A stretch of 13,839 nucleotides of DNA from an uncultured Mucilaginibacter sp. (GTDB lineage: Bacteria; Bacteroidota; Bacteroidia; Sphingobacteriales; Sphingobacteriaceae), in contig CAMLFI010000025.1 of NCBI GenBank assembly GCA_946479225.1, positions 1 to 13,839 on the forward strand. The letters run 5' to 3'. The notes beneath the pieces are model-generated. The model did no database searches. It was not told where the DNA came from and was given only the letters and a program-made list of their open reading frames with translations. A program made the position numbers and the translations under genes. Positions 1 to 9,732 of this stretch are shown in pieces. Each line of letters starts with the position of its first letter. Position 1 is the first letter of the stretch.

Positions 1-3000
1 GGGTTGCAACTGATCCTGGTGGTGTAAATCTGATCAATAAGAAGAACAACTTTAGCGTAAGGTATCTTTTAAACGATCCGAAAGATGTTCGGAGCCTTAG
101 CCAGAACAGTATTACGTCTATGTACAAGGATGACAGGGGAATTATCTGGCTGGGTACATACAAGCAAGGCGTGAATTATTTTAACAGCAATATTATATCG
201 TTTCCGCTTTACCGTCATCAGGAATCTAATGCAAACAGCCTTCCATTTGATGATGTAAACCGCTTTGTAGAAGATAAATCAGGAAATATCTGGATAGGTA
301 CTAATGGCGGAGGACTAATATTTTTTGACAGGAAAAACAACACATTTAAACAGTATCGGCACAGCGCAAACGACAAAAATAGCCTGAGTAACAACGTTAT
401 TGTAAGCCTGTGTTTAGATAGTAAAGGTATTCTTTGGATTGGAACTTATTTAGGGGGCCTTAACAGTTTTGATGGAGAGAATTTTGTGCATTACAGGCAT
501 AATGACACTGATCCATTCAGTTTAGCCAGTGACAACGTATGGGAAATATTTGAAGACAGCGAGCAAAAGCTATGGATTGGCACTTTAGGCGGGGGAATGG
601 ATATTTTAGACAGAAATACCCATCGGTTTAAGCACTACCCGTATAACGACGATTCATCTGACCTGATACCCTCTAACTATGTTTTTTCTGTTTTAGAGAC
701 CAAAAAAGGGGAAATTTGGATAGGTACTTCCGAAGGGATTTCTGTTCTTCAAAAAAAGGGGGCTAAGCCGGTCTTTTATCAGGAAACAAGCAACAAAAAC
801 AGTTTAAGTAATAATAATGTAATCTGCGCCATAGAAGACAGCCAGGGAAGGATCTGGGTGGGCACCCGGGATGGTTTGAACTTGTTCAATAGAGAAGCAA
901 AGCAATTTCAAAGATTTACCACTGCCGAAGGGCTTCCGGATAATATGATATTAAATATCGTTGAAGACAAACATCAAACGCTTTGGATATCTACACCAAA
1001 CGGACTGTACAACGTTGTTCCCAAACCAACGAAAACCGGGTTGGATCTTTCAATCACCAATTATGATGAATCAAACAATCTGCAGGATCGGGAATTTAAT
1101 GACAATGCGGCGCTTGTAACGCGCAACGGCAAATTGATCTTTGGCGGTCCTTCCGGTTTTAATATTATTGATCCCGACAAAATTCCGAAAGCAACTCATC
1201 GGCCCAAACCCGTTTTTACTGGTTTGCAAATATTGAATAATAATGTTGAGCCGGGCGAAAAGATAAATAACCGCGTGCTGTTGCCTCAACCGCTATCGCA
1301 ACTTCAAAACATCGAATTAAAGTACAAAGAGAATGTATTTTCTATTGAATTTGTTTCTCTTGATTACGGCCGCAACGCCGGGCATAAATATGCTTATATG
1401 ATGGAGGGTTTTAATTCGGATTGGTTATATGTAAACGGCAACCAAAGAAGAGCAACTTATACAAACCTTAATCCGGGCAATTATACTTTTAAAGTTAAGG
1501 TATTAAACCTTGACGGGGTGTGGAGTGATGAAAGAACGCTGCAAATTAATATAGCACCACCATTTTGGCGAACTACTATAGCGTATTTTATTTATTTGCT
1601 GATAGCTGCCGGATTATTTTTACTTGTTCGACGAATTACGCTGGACAGGATCCATATGCGTTATGAGATGCAATTGCAGCGCGGGGAAGCAGAAAGGGCC
1701 CACGCAATGGATCAGTTAAAGACAAAGTTCTTTACTAATGTAAGCCATGAGTTTCGTACGCCTTTAAGCCTGATAATTTCTCCGTTAGACAGGCTAATTA
1801 AGCAAACTGATGATGAAGAACACAAAAAGCAATTAACCGTAATGCAGCGAAACGCGAGGCGGCTGTTGAATATGGTAAATCAATTGCTTGATTTTAGGAA
1901 GATAGAAGTGCAGGAAATTAAATTACACCCATCAATTGGCGATATTATTGAATTCAGCAAAGAGATAAGTAACTCTTTTATGGATATCGCCGAAAAAAAG
2001 AATATTAGTTTCTCCGTCTTATCTAATGTTGACCGTCTCGAAATTTATTTCGACAAAGACAAAGTTGAAAAGATACTATTCAACCTTCTGTCTAACGCAT
2101 TTAAGTATACGCATAATGATGGAACAGTAAGTATCAACATTATATACAATGCGCCGGTAAATGACGATGACGATGGTACGATTGCTTTTGAGGTAAAGGA
2201 TAACGGAATTGGCATCCCTGCAGATAAGCACAATAAGATATTTGAGCGTTTCTTCCAAACCGACGTTCCGACAAGTATGGCTAACCAGGGTACGGGTATT
2301 GGTTTAGCAATAACCAAGGAGTTTGTTAGGCTGCATAATGGTATTGTAACTGTGAAAAGCCAGCCAGATGAGGGCACTTGTTTTACAGTATTGCTTCCCG
2401 CAAAGAAAGTTTTTGATCCTTCGGCCAAAATTGCATCCGTTAGCGTGTTGGAAGATGAGACCGAAGAAATGTATGGTGATGAAGACCACAAAAAGGGTAA
2501 AAAGAAAACCATTCTGATAGTTGAAGACAATGAAGATTTGCGATTTTATCTAAAAGACAATTTAAAAGGCCAATATCACATTGAAGAAGCTACAAACGGA
2601 AAAGAGGGTTGGGAAAAAGCCAGGCAATTTAATCCGGACTTAATAGTAAGCGACGTTATGATGCCCCTTATGGATGGCGTTGAATTGGCCAGAAAAATTA
2701 AAACGGAAACCATTACTGCCCACATCCCTATTATACTGCTCACGGCCATGGGCAGCGAAGAAAAACAACTGGAAGGTTTAAAAGTAGGAGTGAACGACTA
2801 TATTACGAAGCCTTTTACTTTTGAAATATTAGCCTCACGCATCAGGAACCTGATTGCGCAGCAAAAACTGTTGCAGAAAAGGTTCCACAAGCAAATAGAA
2901 GTAAATCCCGAAGATATAACGATTACACCGGTTGATGAGAAGTTTTTAAAGCACGCCCTGGAAGTAGTTGAAAAAAACATGGATAATTCTGAATTTTCTG

Positions 3001-3284
3001 TTGAGGATCTCAGTAATGACATGTTTATGAACCGTGTTACGCTCTACAGAAAAATACTCTCAATAACAGGAAAAACGCCAATAGAATTTATTCGTTCCAT
3101 CCGTTTAAAAAGAGCAGTTCAATTACTGGAGAAGAGTGGCATGTCTGTGGCTGAAGTTGCTTATGCTGTGGGATTTAACAGCCCTAAAGTATTTACGAAG
3201 TTTTTTAAGGAAGAGTTTAAGATGCCCCCTTCTCAATATCTCGCCAATAACCACGAAAAAGAAGAGCATCATTCTTCTATCTGA
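1..3284 (+). CDS. Hybrid two-component system regulator (HTCS), 5'-truncated by the window edge
   Basis: One-protein sensor and transcription regulator spanning the inner membrane, typical of Bacteroidota PULs. The frame is open from base 3 with a propeller-like segment before the first ATG (120), so the true start lies upstream. Domains in order: about seven complete Reg_prop beta-propeller repeats (W-[IVL]-[GS]-T type, about 120-1010; a full HTCS usually has about 14); a Y_Y_Y domain (about 1329-1560); one membrane helix (1572-1628); HisKA with motif NVSHEFRTP, phospho-accepting His codon 1746-1748; HATPase_c with N-box Asn codon 2094-2096, DNGIGIP and GTGIGLAIT glycine boxes; a receiver with acidic VEDNED, phospho-accepting Asp codon 2652-2654 in SDVMMP and Lys codon 2808-2810 in TKPF; and a C-terminal AraC-type double HTH (about 2985-3240). 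All key catalytic residues are present, so it should be active. It precedes the PUL on the same strand and probably activates it on binding an oligosaccharide (inferred). Confidence 0.96.
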   Translation, partial: VATDPGGVNLINKKNNFSVRYLLNDPKDVRSLSQNSITSMYKDDRGIIWLGTYKQGVNYFNSNIISFPLYRHQESNANSLPFDDVNRFVEDKSGNIWIGTNGGGLIFFDRKNNTFKQYRHSANDKNSLSNNVIVSLCLDSKGILWIGTYLGGLNSFDGENFVHYRHNDTDPFSLASDNVWEIFEDSEQKLWIGTLGGGMDILDRNTHRFKHYPYNDDSSDLIPSNYVFSVLETKKGEIWIGTSEGISVLQKKGAKPVFYQETSNKNSLSNNNVICAIEDSQGRIWVGTRDGLNLFNREAKQFQRFTTAEGLPDNMILNIVEDKHQTLWISTPNGLYNVVPKPTKTGLDLSITNYDESNNLQDREFNDNAALVTRNGKLIFGGPSGFNIIDPDKIPKATHRPKPVFTGLQILNNNVEPGEKINNRVLLPQPLSQLQNIELKYKENVFSIEFVSLDYGRNAGHKYAYMMEGFNSDWLYVNGNQRRATYTNLNPGNYTFKVKVLNLDGVWSDERTLQINIAPPFWRTTIAYFIYLLIAAGLFLLVRRITLDRIHMRYEMQLQRGEAERAHAMDQLKTKFFTNVSHEFRTPLSLIISPLDRLIKQTDDEEHKKQLTVMQRNARRLLNMVNQLLDFRKIEVQEIKLHPSIGDIIEFSKEISNSFMDIAEKKNISFSVLSNVDRLEIYFDKDKVEKILFNLLSNAFKYTHNDGTVSINIIYNAPVNDDDDGTIAFEVKDNGIGIPADKHNKIFERFFQTDVPTSMANQGTGIGLAITKEFVRLHNGIVTVKSQPDEGTCFTVLLPAKKVFDPSAKIASVSVLEDETEEMYGDEDHKKGKKKTILIVEDNEDLRFYLKDNLKGQYHIEEATNGKEGWEKARQFNPDLIVSDVMMPLMDGVELARKIKTETITAHIPIILLTAMGSEEKQLEGLKVGVNDYITKPFTFEILASRIRNLIAQQKLLQKRFHKQIEVNPEDITITPVDEKFLKHALEVVEKNMDNSEFSVEDLSNDMFMNRVTLYRKILSITGKTPIEFIRSIRLKRAVQLLEKSGMSVAEVAYAVGFNSPKVFTKFFKEEFKMPPSQYLANNHEKEEHHSSI

Positions 3285-3496
3285 AGGAAGTGCTAAACCG
3301 AATAGGTATTAAACCTTATTGAACTACCTGGAAGCATCAGCTACTTATTGGCTTGCAGATGGGATAGTATCGATATTAAAAAAATAACTGCTTTCATAAA
3401 ACATTCTGTAGCGTTGCAGCTCATCGGCTTTCAAAGTTCTCAAAAAAGCATTTCTACCACTCCTAATTTGTTTAAATAAGGCCCGAAGCACGCTTT

Positions 3497-3551
3497 TGTA
3501 ACATTCCTGTAACATTCAATACCATAATCTGCAACATTTTGGCACCATGTT
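3497..3551 (+). promoter_or_regulatory. Helically phased direct-repeat array, candidate HTCS operator
   Basis: TGTAACATTC occurs perfectly twice, at 3497-3506 and 3508-3517 (11-bp period). TGCAACATTT (8 of 10) follows at 3530-3539, exactly 22 bp further. A weaker unit at 3541-3551 matches the 3530 unit at 8 of 11 positions. The core [AC]CAT appears at 3501, 3512, 3522, 3534 and 3545, that is, steps of 11, 10, 12 and 11 bp, so all copies lie on one face of the helix. AraC-family proteins often bind helically phased direct repeats next to or overlapping the -35 region. The HTCS encoded just upstream ends in an AraC-type HTH, so it is the natural candidate to bind here. The repeats are seen; the binding is inferred. 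Confidence 0.5.
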
Positions 3552-3567
3552 TCAGATTACCGGTATG

Positions 3568-3575
3568 TTAATTTG
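3568..3575 (+). promoter_or_regulatory. Weak candidate -7 element for the PUL operon
   Basis: TTAATTTG matches the Bacteroidota -7 consensus TAnnTTTG at five of the six defined positions. It lies 66 nt before the GH31 ATG and 16 nt after the motif array. No TTTG -33 box is found at the usual distance: the nearest, at 3538-3541, is 26 nt away rather than about 19-21. The place where a -33 box should be is occupied by the last array unit. That would suit an activator-dependent promoter, but the element is short and may be chance. Confidence 0.25.
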
Positions 3576-3641
3576 TATCATCAAATCAGAGCAATAGTAT
3601 CTGAATTGAATTATAAACCAATATATAAACGATTCTTTTTT

Positions 3642-6491
3642 ATGAAATTTAGATTACTGATGACCATCATCTGTGCCGTATGTTTTACTGCCGCGTTGGC
3701 AGAGCGTACGCCCTATGTTAAAACTAACGATGGGGTTATCGTTTTTACAGATCCTGACTTTACAGGTACTTCAAAAGCAGTTAAGCTTGAGGTTGTATCA
3801 GACGATATAATAAGAATTACAGCCGCACCGGGACAAGAAATAGTCGCTTCACAAAGTTTAATTACAGTATACTCCAGGATATCTGATCTATCCTGGAGTT
3901 TGGTGCCGGCCAAAGGAAGCGTAGCCGTTAAGACAAAGCACCTCACCGCCTCTGTAGATCTTAAAACAGGCGCCGTTTCTTTCTTTGATAATTATGGCAA
4001 AGCAATCGTGGCTGAAAGAAAGGTAAACGGAAGAATGTTTAAACCGGTTGTATTTGATGGCAAGCGCTATTATAGTATTACGCAAACGTTTGAGACAGCA
4101 AAAAATGATGCATGGTATGGTCTTGGGCAACACCAAGATGGTGTAATGAATTACAAAGGCCAACAGGTTACGTTTTTTCAAAACAATACAGAGGTAGCTG
4201 TGCCATTTTTAATTTCTAATAAAAACTACGGCGTACTATGGGACAATTATTCGCTTACCAAAGCCGGCGATATACGACCACTCCATCAGCTTTCAGATAT
4301 GCAGCTTTTTTCAAAAAGGAACGAGGCTGGATGGCTTACTGCTTCATATGCCAATGATAAGAGCAAACCTCAGGAGAATTTCGAGAGAGCAGAAACAAAT
4401 ATCAGTATGGAGTTTCTTGGCGAATCAAAGCTTAAGCTTCCTGTAGAATTTGACCCTGCGGCAGGTGCCGTAACCTGGGAGGGTAGCTTGCAAAGTCATC
4501 TGTCAGGCATACATCAATTTCACTTTGTTTTCGGCGGCTCTCTGAAAGTTTGGCTTGACGGGAAACTTGTTTTTAATAACTGGCGCAAAGCTTGGAATCC
4601 TGCTCCGGCATTGATTCCGATAAATATAAAAAGCGGCGAGAAATTACCCATACGTATAGAATGGATACCTGAGGGTGGCGAATCTTATCTTTCATTAAAA
4701 TGGCAAGAGCCTCTTTCACAGGAGCAGCAAAATAGATTCAGCTTCAGTTCAGAAGCTGGGCGACAAATAGATTACTATTTTATTTATGGTAATAATATGG
4801 ACAGAGTTATCTCCGGCTACAGAACCCTAACAGGCAAAGCACCTATTGTACCAAAGTGGGCATTAGGGTTTTGGCAAAGTAGGGAGCGATATAAAACACA
4901 AAACGAAATTCTTACCACTGTTGAGGAATTTAGAAAAAGAAAGATCCCGATGGATAATATAGTTCTCGACTGGAGCTATTGGAAGGAAGCAGAATGGGGG
5001 AGCCAGGATTTTGATGCGACCCGCTTTTCATCTCCGGATAGTATGATAAACGTGTTGCATAAAAAATATAACACACAGATCATGATCTCGGTTTGGCCCA
5101 AATTTTATGAAGGGATATCTGCATACAATGAATTTGATAAAAACGGATGGCTCTATAAAAAGAACATCGCCGATAGGCAGCGCGATTGGATAGGCAAAGG
5201 TTACACATCCACATTCTATGATGCATTTGATAGCGGCGCACGTAAAGGATTTTGGGAGCTGATAAACAAAAAACTATATACTAAAGGAATTGATGCCTGG
5301 TGGATGGACGCGAGCGAGCCGGACATTCTTTCAAATGTTGACCCGGAAAAAAGAAAACTCCAAATGAGTCCGACTGCGTTAGGCCCATCTGCAGAGTATT
5401 TAAACGCGTATCCTTTGCAAAACGCCAAAGGAATATATGAAGGGCAACGATCATCGGATCCGAATAAAAGAGTTTTTCTTTTAACCCGTTCTGGTTTTGC
5501 GGGTTCGCAACGATATGCTGCTACTATCTGGAGTGGCGATATAGGCTCAACCTGGCGGGATATGAAAAATCAGATCGCGGCGGGAGTAAATTTCTCAATG
5601 TCGGGGCTTCCTTATTGGACTATGGATATCGGTGGATTTGTGGTGCCGTCGAAATTTGAGAATCCGAATTCCGATGGTTTGGAAGAATGGAGAGAACTGA
5701 ATACCCGCTGGTACCAGTTTGGCGCATTCGTGCCGGTTTTCCGGTCGCATGGCCAATTCCCTTATCGCGAAATATTCAATATCGCTCCCGACACTCATCC
5801 TGCATATAAAAGTTTCCTTTACTACGATAAACTGCGCTACCGGCTAATGCCTTATATCTACTCGCTATCCGGCGCTGCTTATCACGATGATTACACCATA
5901 ATGCGCGGGTTGGCAATGGATTTTCCTAAGGACAACGCTGTATTGAATATTGGAGATCAGTATATGTTCGGCCCGTCATTGTTGATCAATCCGGTGTATG
6001 AATACCAAGAAACCAAACGCGACGTGTATCTGCCGCAAAGTGCTGGTTGGTATGATCTTTATACCGGCAAGTGGTATGCAGCCGGCCAGAAAATTATTGC
6101 CGATGCACCTTATGAACGTATGCCAATTTTTGTTAAGGCAGGTTCTATTATACCATTCGGGCCTGACCTACAGTACACTTCTGAGAAACCGGCCGATACC
6201 GTAACACTCAACATTTATAGCGGAGCCGATGCAACTTTCAAATTGTATGAAGACGAGGGGACTAATTACAATTATGAAAAAGGTGCTTTTGCAGTTATCG
6301 AAATTAAATACAACGAATCTACGAAGACGATAACCATTGCTGATAGGAATGGATCGTTTGATGGGATGCTTCAAAAAAGAACATTTCGCCTGAATTTATT
6401 TACCCCAAATAAAACTAAACCACTTGATTATGAGGATAAACCAGACAAAGAAGTAATTTATAACGGAAAAAAACTAGTAATAAAATTATAA
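3642..6491 (+). CDS. Secreted GH31 glycoside hydrolase with PA14 insert, probable alpha-xylosidase
   Basis: Retaining exo-acting alpha-glycosidase, 949 aa. The ATG at 3642 is chosen because it directly begins a signal peptide (residues 1-20, ending AALA before ERTPYV); the frame runs upstream to a TTG at 3573, giving a 23-residue charged extension that would bury the signal. No lipobox is seen, so it is probably periplasmic. Regions: N-terminal galactose-mutarotase-like beta domain (about 25-260, with GLGQHQDGV); PA14-like insert (about 262-360); (beta/alpha)8 catalytic domain (about 395-720); C-terminal beta domains (about 790-949). The nucleophile is Asp556 in WWMDASEPD (codon 5307-5309) and the acid/base Asp633 in WSGDIG (5538-5540). 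A PA14 insert and the DASEPD-type motif recall the Cellvibrio and Bacteroides xyloglucan alpha-xylosidases, so removal of xylose from xyloglucan oligosaccharides is the best guess; alpha-glucosidase activity is the alternative. It is 34 nt upstream of susC, probably in one operon. Confidence 0.93.
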   Translation: MKFRLLMTIICAVCFTAALAERTPYVKTNDGVIVFTDPDFTGTSKAVKLEVVSDDIIRITAAPGQEIVASQSLITVYSRISDLSWSLVPAKGSVAVKTKHLTASVDLKTGAVSFFDNYGKAIVAERKVNGRMFKPVVFDGKRYYSITQTFETAKNDAWYGLGQHQDGVMNYKGQQVTFFQNNTEVAVPFLISNKNYGVLWDNYSLTKAGDIRPLHQLSDMQLFSKRNEAGWLTASYANDKSKPQENFERAETNISMEFLGESKLKLPVEFDPAAGAVTWEGSLQSHLSGIHQFHFVFGGSLKVWLDGKLVFNNWRKAWNPAPALIPINIKSGEKLPIRIEWIPEGGESYLSLKWQEPLSQEQQNRFSFSSEAGRQIDYYFIYGNNMDRVISGYRTLTGKAPIVPKWALGFWQSRERYKTQNEILTTVEEFRKRKIPMDNIVLDWSYWKEAEWGSQDFDATRFSSPDSMINVLHKKYNTQIMISVWPKFYEGISAYNEFDKNGWLYKKNIADRQRDWIGKGYTSTFYDAFDSGARKGFWELINKKLYTKGIDAWWMDASEPDILSNVDPEKRKLQMSPTALGPSAEYLNAYPLQNAKGIYEGQRSSDPNKRVFLLTRSGFAGSQRYAATIWSGDIGSTWRDMKNQIAAGVNFSMSGLPYWTMDIGGFVVPSKFENPNSDGLEEWRELNTRWYQFGAFVPVFRSHGQFPYREIFNIAPDTHPAYKSFLYYDKLRYRLMPYIYSLSGAAYHDDYTIMRGLAMDFPKDNAVLNIGDQYMFGPSLLINPVYEYQETKRDVYLPQSAGWYDLYTGKWYAAGQKIIADAPYERMPIFVKAGSIIPFGPDLQYTSEKPADTVTLNIYSGADATFKLYEDEGTNYNYEKGAFAVIEIKYNESTKTITIADRNGSFDGMLQKRTFRLNLFTPNKTKPLDYEDKPDKEVIYNGKKLVIKL

Positions 6492-6525
6492 CCAACGTAA
6501 ACAATTAAACTTAATTATAAACTAT

Positions 6526-9500
6526 ATGAAATCAAACAAAACGACCCGGTTGCGACTACTGCTACTGTGTGGTATTATTGGATTGTCATTTTCATTCGTA
6601 CCCGCTTTTGCGCAAACTGCAAAAATTAGCGGAACAATTTTGGATGAACGTGCGTCTGAGCCTGTGCCTGGAGCAACCATTACACTAAAAGGCACAAATC
6701 GGTCTGTCAGCTCTGACATAGCCGGTAAATTTACAGTTGATGCATCCAAAGGTGATGTATTGATAGTTACAATGGTGGGATACCAGCGAAAAGAAGTGGT
6801 TATTGCAAATAATGACCCGATGCAAATACGATTGCTAGAAACCAACGCACAACTAAATGAAGTAGTTGTTATAGGTTATGCAAAGGCGCGCAGACCAGAT
6901 GTTACCGGTTCAATAAGTTCAATATCGGGCAATGAACTGCGCCAAACGCAGCCAACTACTTTTGACCAGGCCTTGCAAGGCAAAGTTGCCGGCGTTGTTG
7001 TTCAACAAGTGTCTGGACAGCCGGGTGGTGGTGTATCTATCCAGATACGTGGTGTATCGTCGATAAGTGGCACCAACTCGCCGCTGTATGTAATAGATGG
7101 TATTATTATCCCTCCAACCAACGACCCGGGCAAAGGCGGTAATCCGTTAAATTCCATCAACCCCAACGAAATAGCATCAATAGATGTATTGAAGGATGCA
7201 TCGGCAACCGCCATATACGGTTCGCAGGCAACCAACGGTGTAATTGTTGTTACTACAAAAAGAGGAAAGCAGGGAGCACCACAAATAAGCTACGATTTCT
7301 ATTCAGGATATCAGGTAATAGCAAAAAGGCTTCCTACAATGAACTTGCAGGACCATGCATCTTTTATTAACGCGAGAGGGCAGGTATGGGGCTTTGATTT
7401 AAGACCTGAATTTGTCAATCCGAGTTATTTAGGTACCGGTACCGACTGGCAAAAAGAGTTATTCCGCAAAGCTCCTATGAACAATCATAACATTAGTATA
7501 AGCGGTGGCGATGACAGAACGCAATATTTGCTGTCAGCCTCTTATTTTAACCAGGAAGGTATAGCTATTGGATCTGATTTTACAAGAACCTCTGTACGGT
7601 TAAATTTGGATAACAAAACTACTAACTGGCTTAAAGTTGGTACCAGCCTTCAATTGGCCCGCGTTAGCGAAAATCAAAATTCAACAGCTTCGGGAGTTAT
7701 TAATTCGGCGCTAAACCTAACGCCTGATATTCCGGTGCAAAACCCTGACGGCTCATGGGGTGGTGTTACTAACCCTGATGGTTGGGTGTTCTCGGTTCCT
7801 AACCCTGTGGCAATGGCCAAGATCATAAAAAACCTTAGAACAAGAAACCAGATATTTGGCAACCTATACGCCGAAATACAATTTACCAAAGATCTGTCTT
7901 TAAGAAATGAAGTGTCGGGTAATTTCGATTTTTACGGCGAAGATAATTTTACACCAACTTATACCTTTGGTAAAACCGTTAATAACACCAATTATGCCTC
8001 AACGTCACTGGGGCAGAATTTTTATACGGTAATACGCAATTTTTTAACGTATAATCACAGGTTTAGCAAGTATAATTTCAATGCATTGGCCGGGCACGAA
8101 TCGCAGGTTGGCTCTTTCAAAAATTCGGGCGGACAGCGGTCAAATTTCCCTTCAAATAACGTACAGGCCCTTAATTCGGGTGATGCTACTACAGCTAAAA
8201 ACTCGGGCGATTATGGGTCAAATTCGCAGGAATCTTATTTCGGACGTGTCTATGTATCGTGGGATGATAAATACCTGATTACCGCTAACGTGCGGGCAGA
8301 TGGTTCATCAAATTTCCCGTCTACTAACCGCTGGGTTACTACTTACTCAGGAGCCTTTGCATGGAAGATCAATAATGAGTCGTTTTTAAAAAATGTTAAA
8401 GCTATCAATGAATTGAAATTAAGAGTGGGTTACGGGCTAACCAACAATCAGGGCATACCCGGCAATACGTTCGTAACTCAGTTGCGTACCGTATCTAACG
8501 GTCTGTCAGGTATAGCACAGTTTCAAAATAATTTACTAAATGAAGATGTAACATGGGAAAAAACTGACTATTACAATGCAGGGCTTGACGCAGCATTTTT
8601 TAATGGACGATTGAGCTTTTCGTTAGACTTATACGACCGTAAAACAAGCGGACTATTGCTAAAAGTGCCTTTGCCTTTATATAGTGGTACAACCACCAGC
8701 GGGTCTCCGGGTGCTATGGACGCCCCATATATAAACATCGGTGAGGTGAGTAATAGAGGGTTTGACTTCAGGGTTAGCGGAACAAACATTGCGTCGAAAA
8801 ATTTTACATGGAAAACTGATCTTACACTATCACGGAATGTTAATAAAGTGCTGGCTTTGGGTTCTGGCGGCGCTGATGCCAGCTTAACTCAAACATCGTA
8901 TACAATAAACCAGGTGGTTGAAAAAACTGTGGTTGGCAGATCTGTAGGCGAGTTTTATGGCTATGTATTTGACGGCATTTTCGCAACAGCTAAAGATTTT
9001 AAAACACATGCTTTGCCTGTTAACCAGAGTGGTATTGTTTATCCCATTTCACCTTCAGGTGGTGGTATCTGGTACGGCGACCGTATGTTTAAAGACTTAA
9101 ACGGCGACGGTATTATTGACACAAAGGACCAGACTTTTTTAGGCTCGCCTATTCCTAAGTTCCAATTTGGTATCAACAATACATTCACTTACAAAAGTTT
9201 CGATCTGAATATTTTCCTAAGTGGTAGCTATGGCAACAAAGTATTTAATGAACAATCAATAAGACAAACCAATTCGCAATACAATACCGCTTATTTTAAA
9301 AAGGTATTAGATTACGCAAGGGTAGCCTTGATCAATCCGGCCGGTTCTGCGTCTGATATTGATAACGTGCATGTTACTAACCCCGGTACAACGGTTGTTG
9401 GTTTAAGAAACGACAATACCAACGATAATAACCGTTCTAATAGTCTGTTTATCGAAGACGGTTCATTCATTCGGTGTAAAAACATAACGCTGGGTTACCG

Positions 9501-9705
9501 TTTGCCAGAAAACGTTTTGTCAAAAATACACATCAACTCTCTTAGGGTATTTGGTACTGTATCCAATGCTTTCATCATAACCAAATACTCAGGTATGGAT
9601 CCTGAAATTGGTTCATGGAATCCGCTTCAAGCGGGTTGGGATAACGGTTATTATCCTCAACCAAGGGTGTTTAGTATTGGTGCAAACATAACTTTTAGCA
9701 AATAA
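6526..9705 (+). CDS. SusC/RagA-like TonB-dependent outer-membrane transporter
   Basis: Outer-membrane beta-barrel that imports oligosaccharides with TonB-ExbBD energy, working under the SusD lid. Its 1059 aa are a normal SusC length. Seen in order: signal peptide (1-29, ending AFA before Q); carboxypeptidase-regulatory-like domain (about 33-105, with PVPGATITLKGTN and VTMVGYQ); a NEVVVIGY segment (111-118) at the usual TonB-box/plug junction; plug domain (about 124-247, with IQIRGVSSISG, PLYVIDG and VLKDASATAIYGSQATNG); then a long barrel with the frequent DLNGDGIIDTKDQ loop (near 9097-9135). There is no STN signalling domain, consistent with HTCS rather than anti-sigma control. The start is fixed by the signal peptide and an AT-rich leader with no Shine-Dalgarno. 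The SusD gene follows after 27 nt. Substrate can only be inferred from the neighbours. Confidence 0.97.
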   Translation: MKSNKTTRLRLLLLCGIIGLSFSFVPAFAQTAKISGTILDERASEPVPGATITLKGTNRSVSSDIAGKFTVDASKGDVLIVTMVGYQRKEVVIANNDPMQIRLLETNAQLNEVVVIGYAKARRPDVTGSISSISGNELRQTQPTTFDQALQGKVAGVVVQQVSGQPGGGVSIQIRGVSSISGTNSPLYVIDGIIIPPTNDPGKGGNPLNSINPNEIASIDVLKDASATAIYGSQATNGVIVVTTKRGKQGAPQISYDFYSGYQVIAKRLPTMNLQDHASFINARGQVWGFDLRPEFVNPSYLGTGTDWQKELFRKAPMNNHNISISGGDDRTQYLLSASYFNQEGIAIGSDFTRTSVRLNLDNKTTNWLKVGTSLQLARVSENQNSTASGVINSALNLTPDIPVQNPDGSWGGVTNPDGWVFSVPNPVAMAKIIKNLRTRNQIFGNLYAEIQFTKDLSLRNEVSGNFDFYGEDNFTPTYTFGKTVNNTNYASTSLGQNFYTVIRNFLTYNHRFSKYNFNALAGHESQVGSFKNSGGQRSNFPSNNVQALNSGDATTAKNSGDYGSNSQESYFGRVYVSWDDKYLITANVRADGSSNFPSTNRWVTTYSGAFAWKINNESFLKNVKAINELKLRVGYGLTNNQGIPGNTFVTQLRTVSNGLSGIAQFQNNLLNEDVTWEKTDYYNAGLDAAFFNGRLSFSLDLYDRKTSGLLLKVPLPLYSGTTTSGSPGAMDAPYINIGEVSNRGFDFRVSGTNIASKNFTWKTDLTLSRNVNKVLALGSGGADASLTQTSYTINQVVEKTVVGRSVGEFYGYVFDGIFATAKDFKTHALPVNQSGIVYPISPSGGGIWYGDRMFKDLNGDGIIDTKDQTFLGSPIPKFQFGINNTFTYKSFDLNIFLSGSYGNKVFNEQSIRQTNSQYNTAYFKKVLDYARVALINPAGSASDIDNVHVTNPGTTVVGLRNDNTNDNNRSNSLFIEDGSFIRCKNITLGYRLPENVLSKIHINSLRVFGTVSNAFIITKYSGMDPEIGSWNPLQAGWDNGYYPQPRVFSIGANITFSK

Positions 9706-9732
9706 GGCAATCACCAACAAAAGAAAAATATT

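Larger units (their letters stand above)
3285..3641 (+). other. Intergenic regulatory gap between HTCS and GH31
   Basis: This 357-bp gap is the only long non-coding stretch in the window. I see no credible gene in it. Its right half holds a phased array of related motifs (3497-3551) and a weak Bacteroidota-type -7 element (3568-3575), both listed separately. Another partial copy of the motif (TAAAACATTC, 8 of 10 matching) lies at 3397-3406. The left part (3285-3390) shows no convincing intrinsic terminator for the HTCS gene. As it lies before the first gene of the GH31-susC-susD-SGBP run, it is the best place for the substrate-induced PUL promoter (inferred). Confidence 0.7.

Noticed and set aside
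2045..2530. 161-codon open frame on the - strand inside the HTCS gene
   Set aside because: It lies fully opposite conserved HATPase and linker coding sequence and shows no recognisable domain, so it is a shadow frame.
3301..3320. Possible hairpin after the HTCS stop (AATAGGT pairing with ACCTTATT)
   Set aside because: The stem is AT-rich with a bulge and no T-run follows, so it is too weak to call a terminator.
3463..3470. CTAATTTG as a second -7-like element
   Set aside because: It lacks a matching -33 box, misses the consensus start, and lies upstream of the motif array rather than downstream.
6503..6516. Palindrome AATTAA-AC-TTAATT just upstream of susC
   Set aside because: All A/T apart from one base with a 2-nt loop, in an AT-rich leader; expected by chance and typical of these gene leaders.
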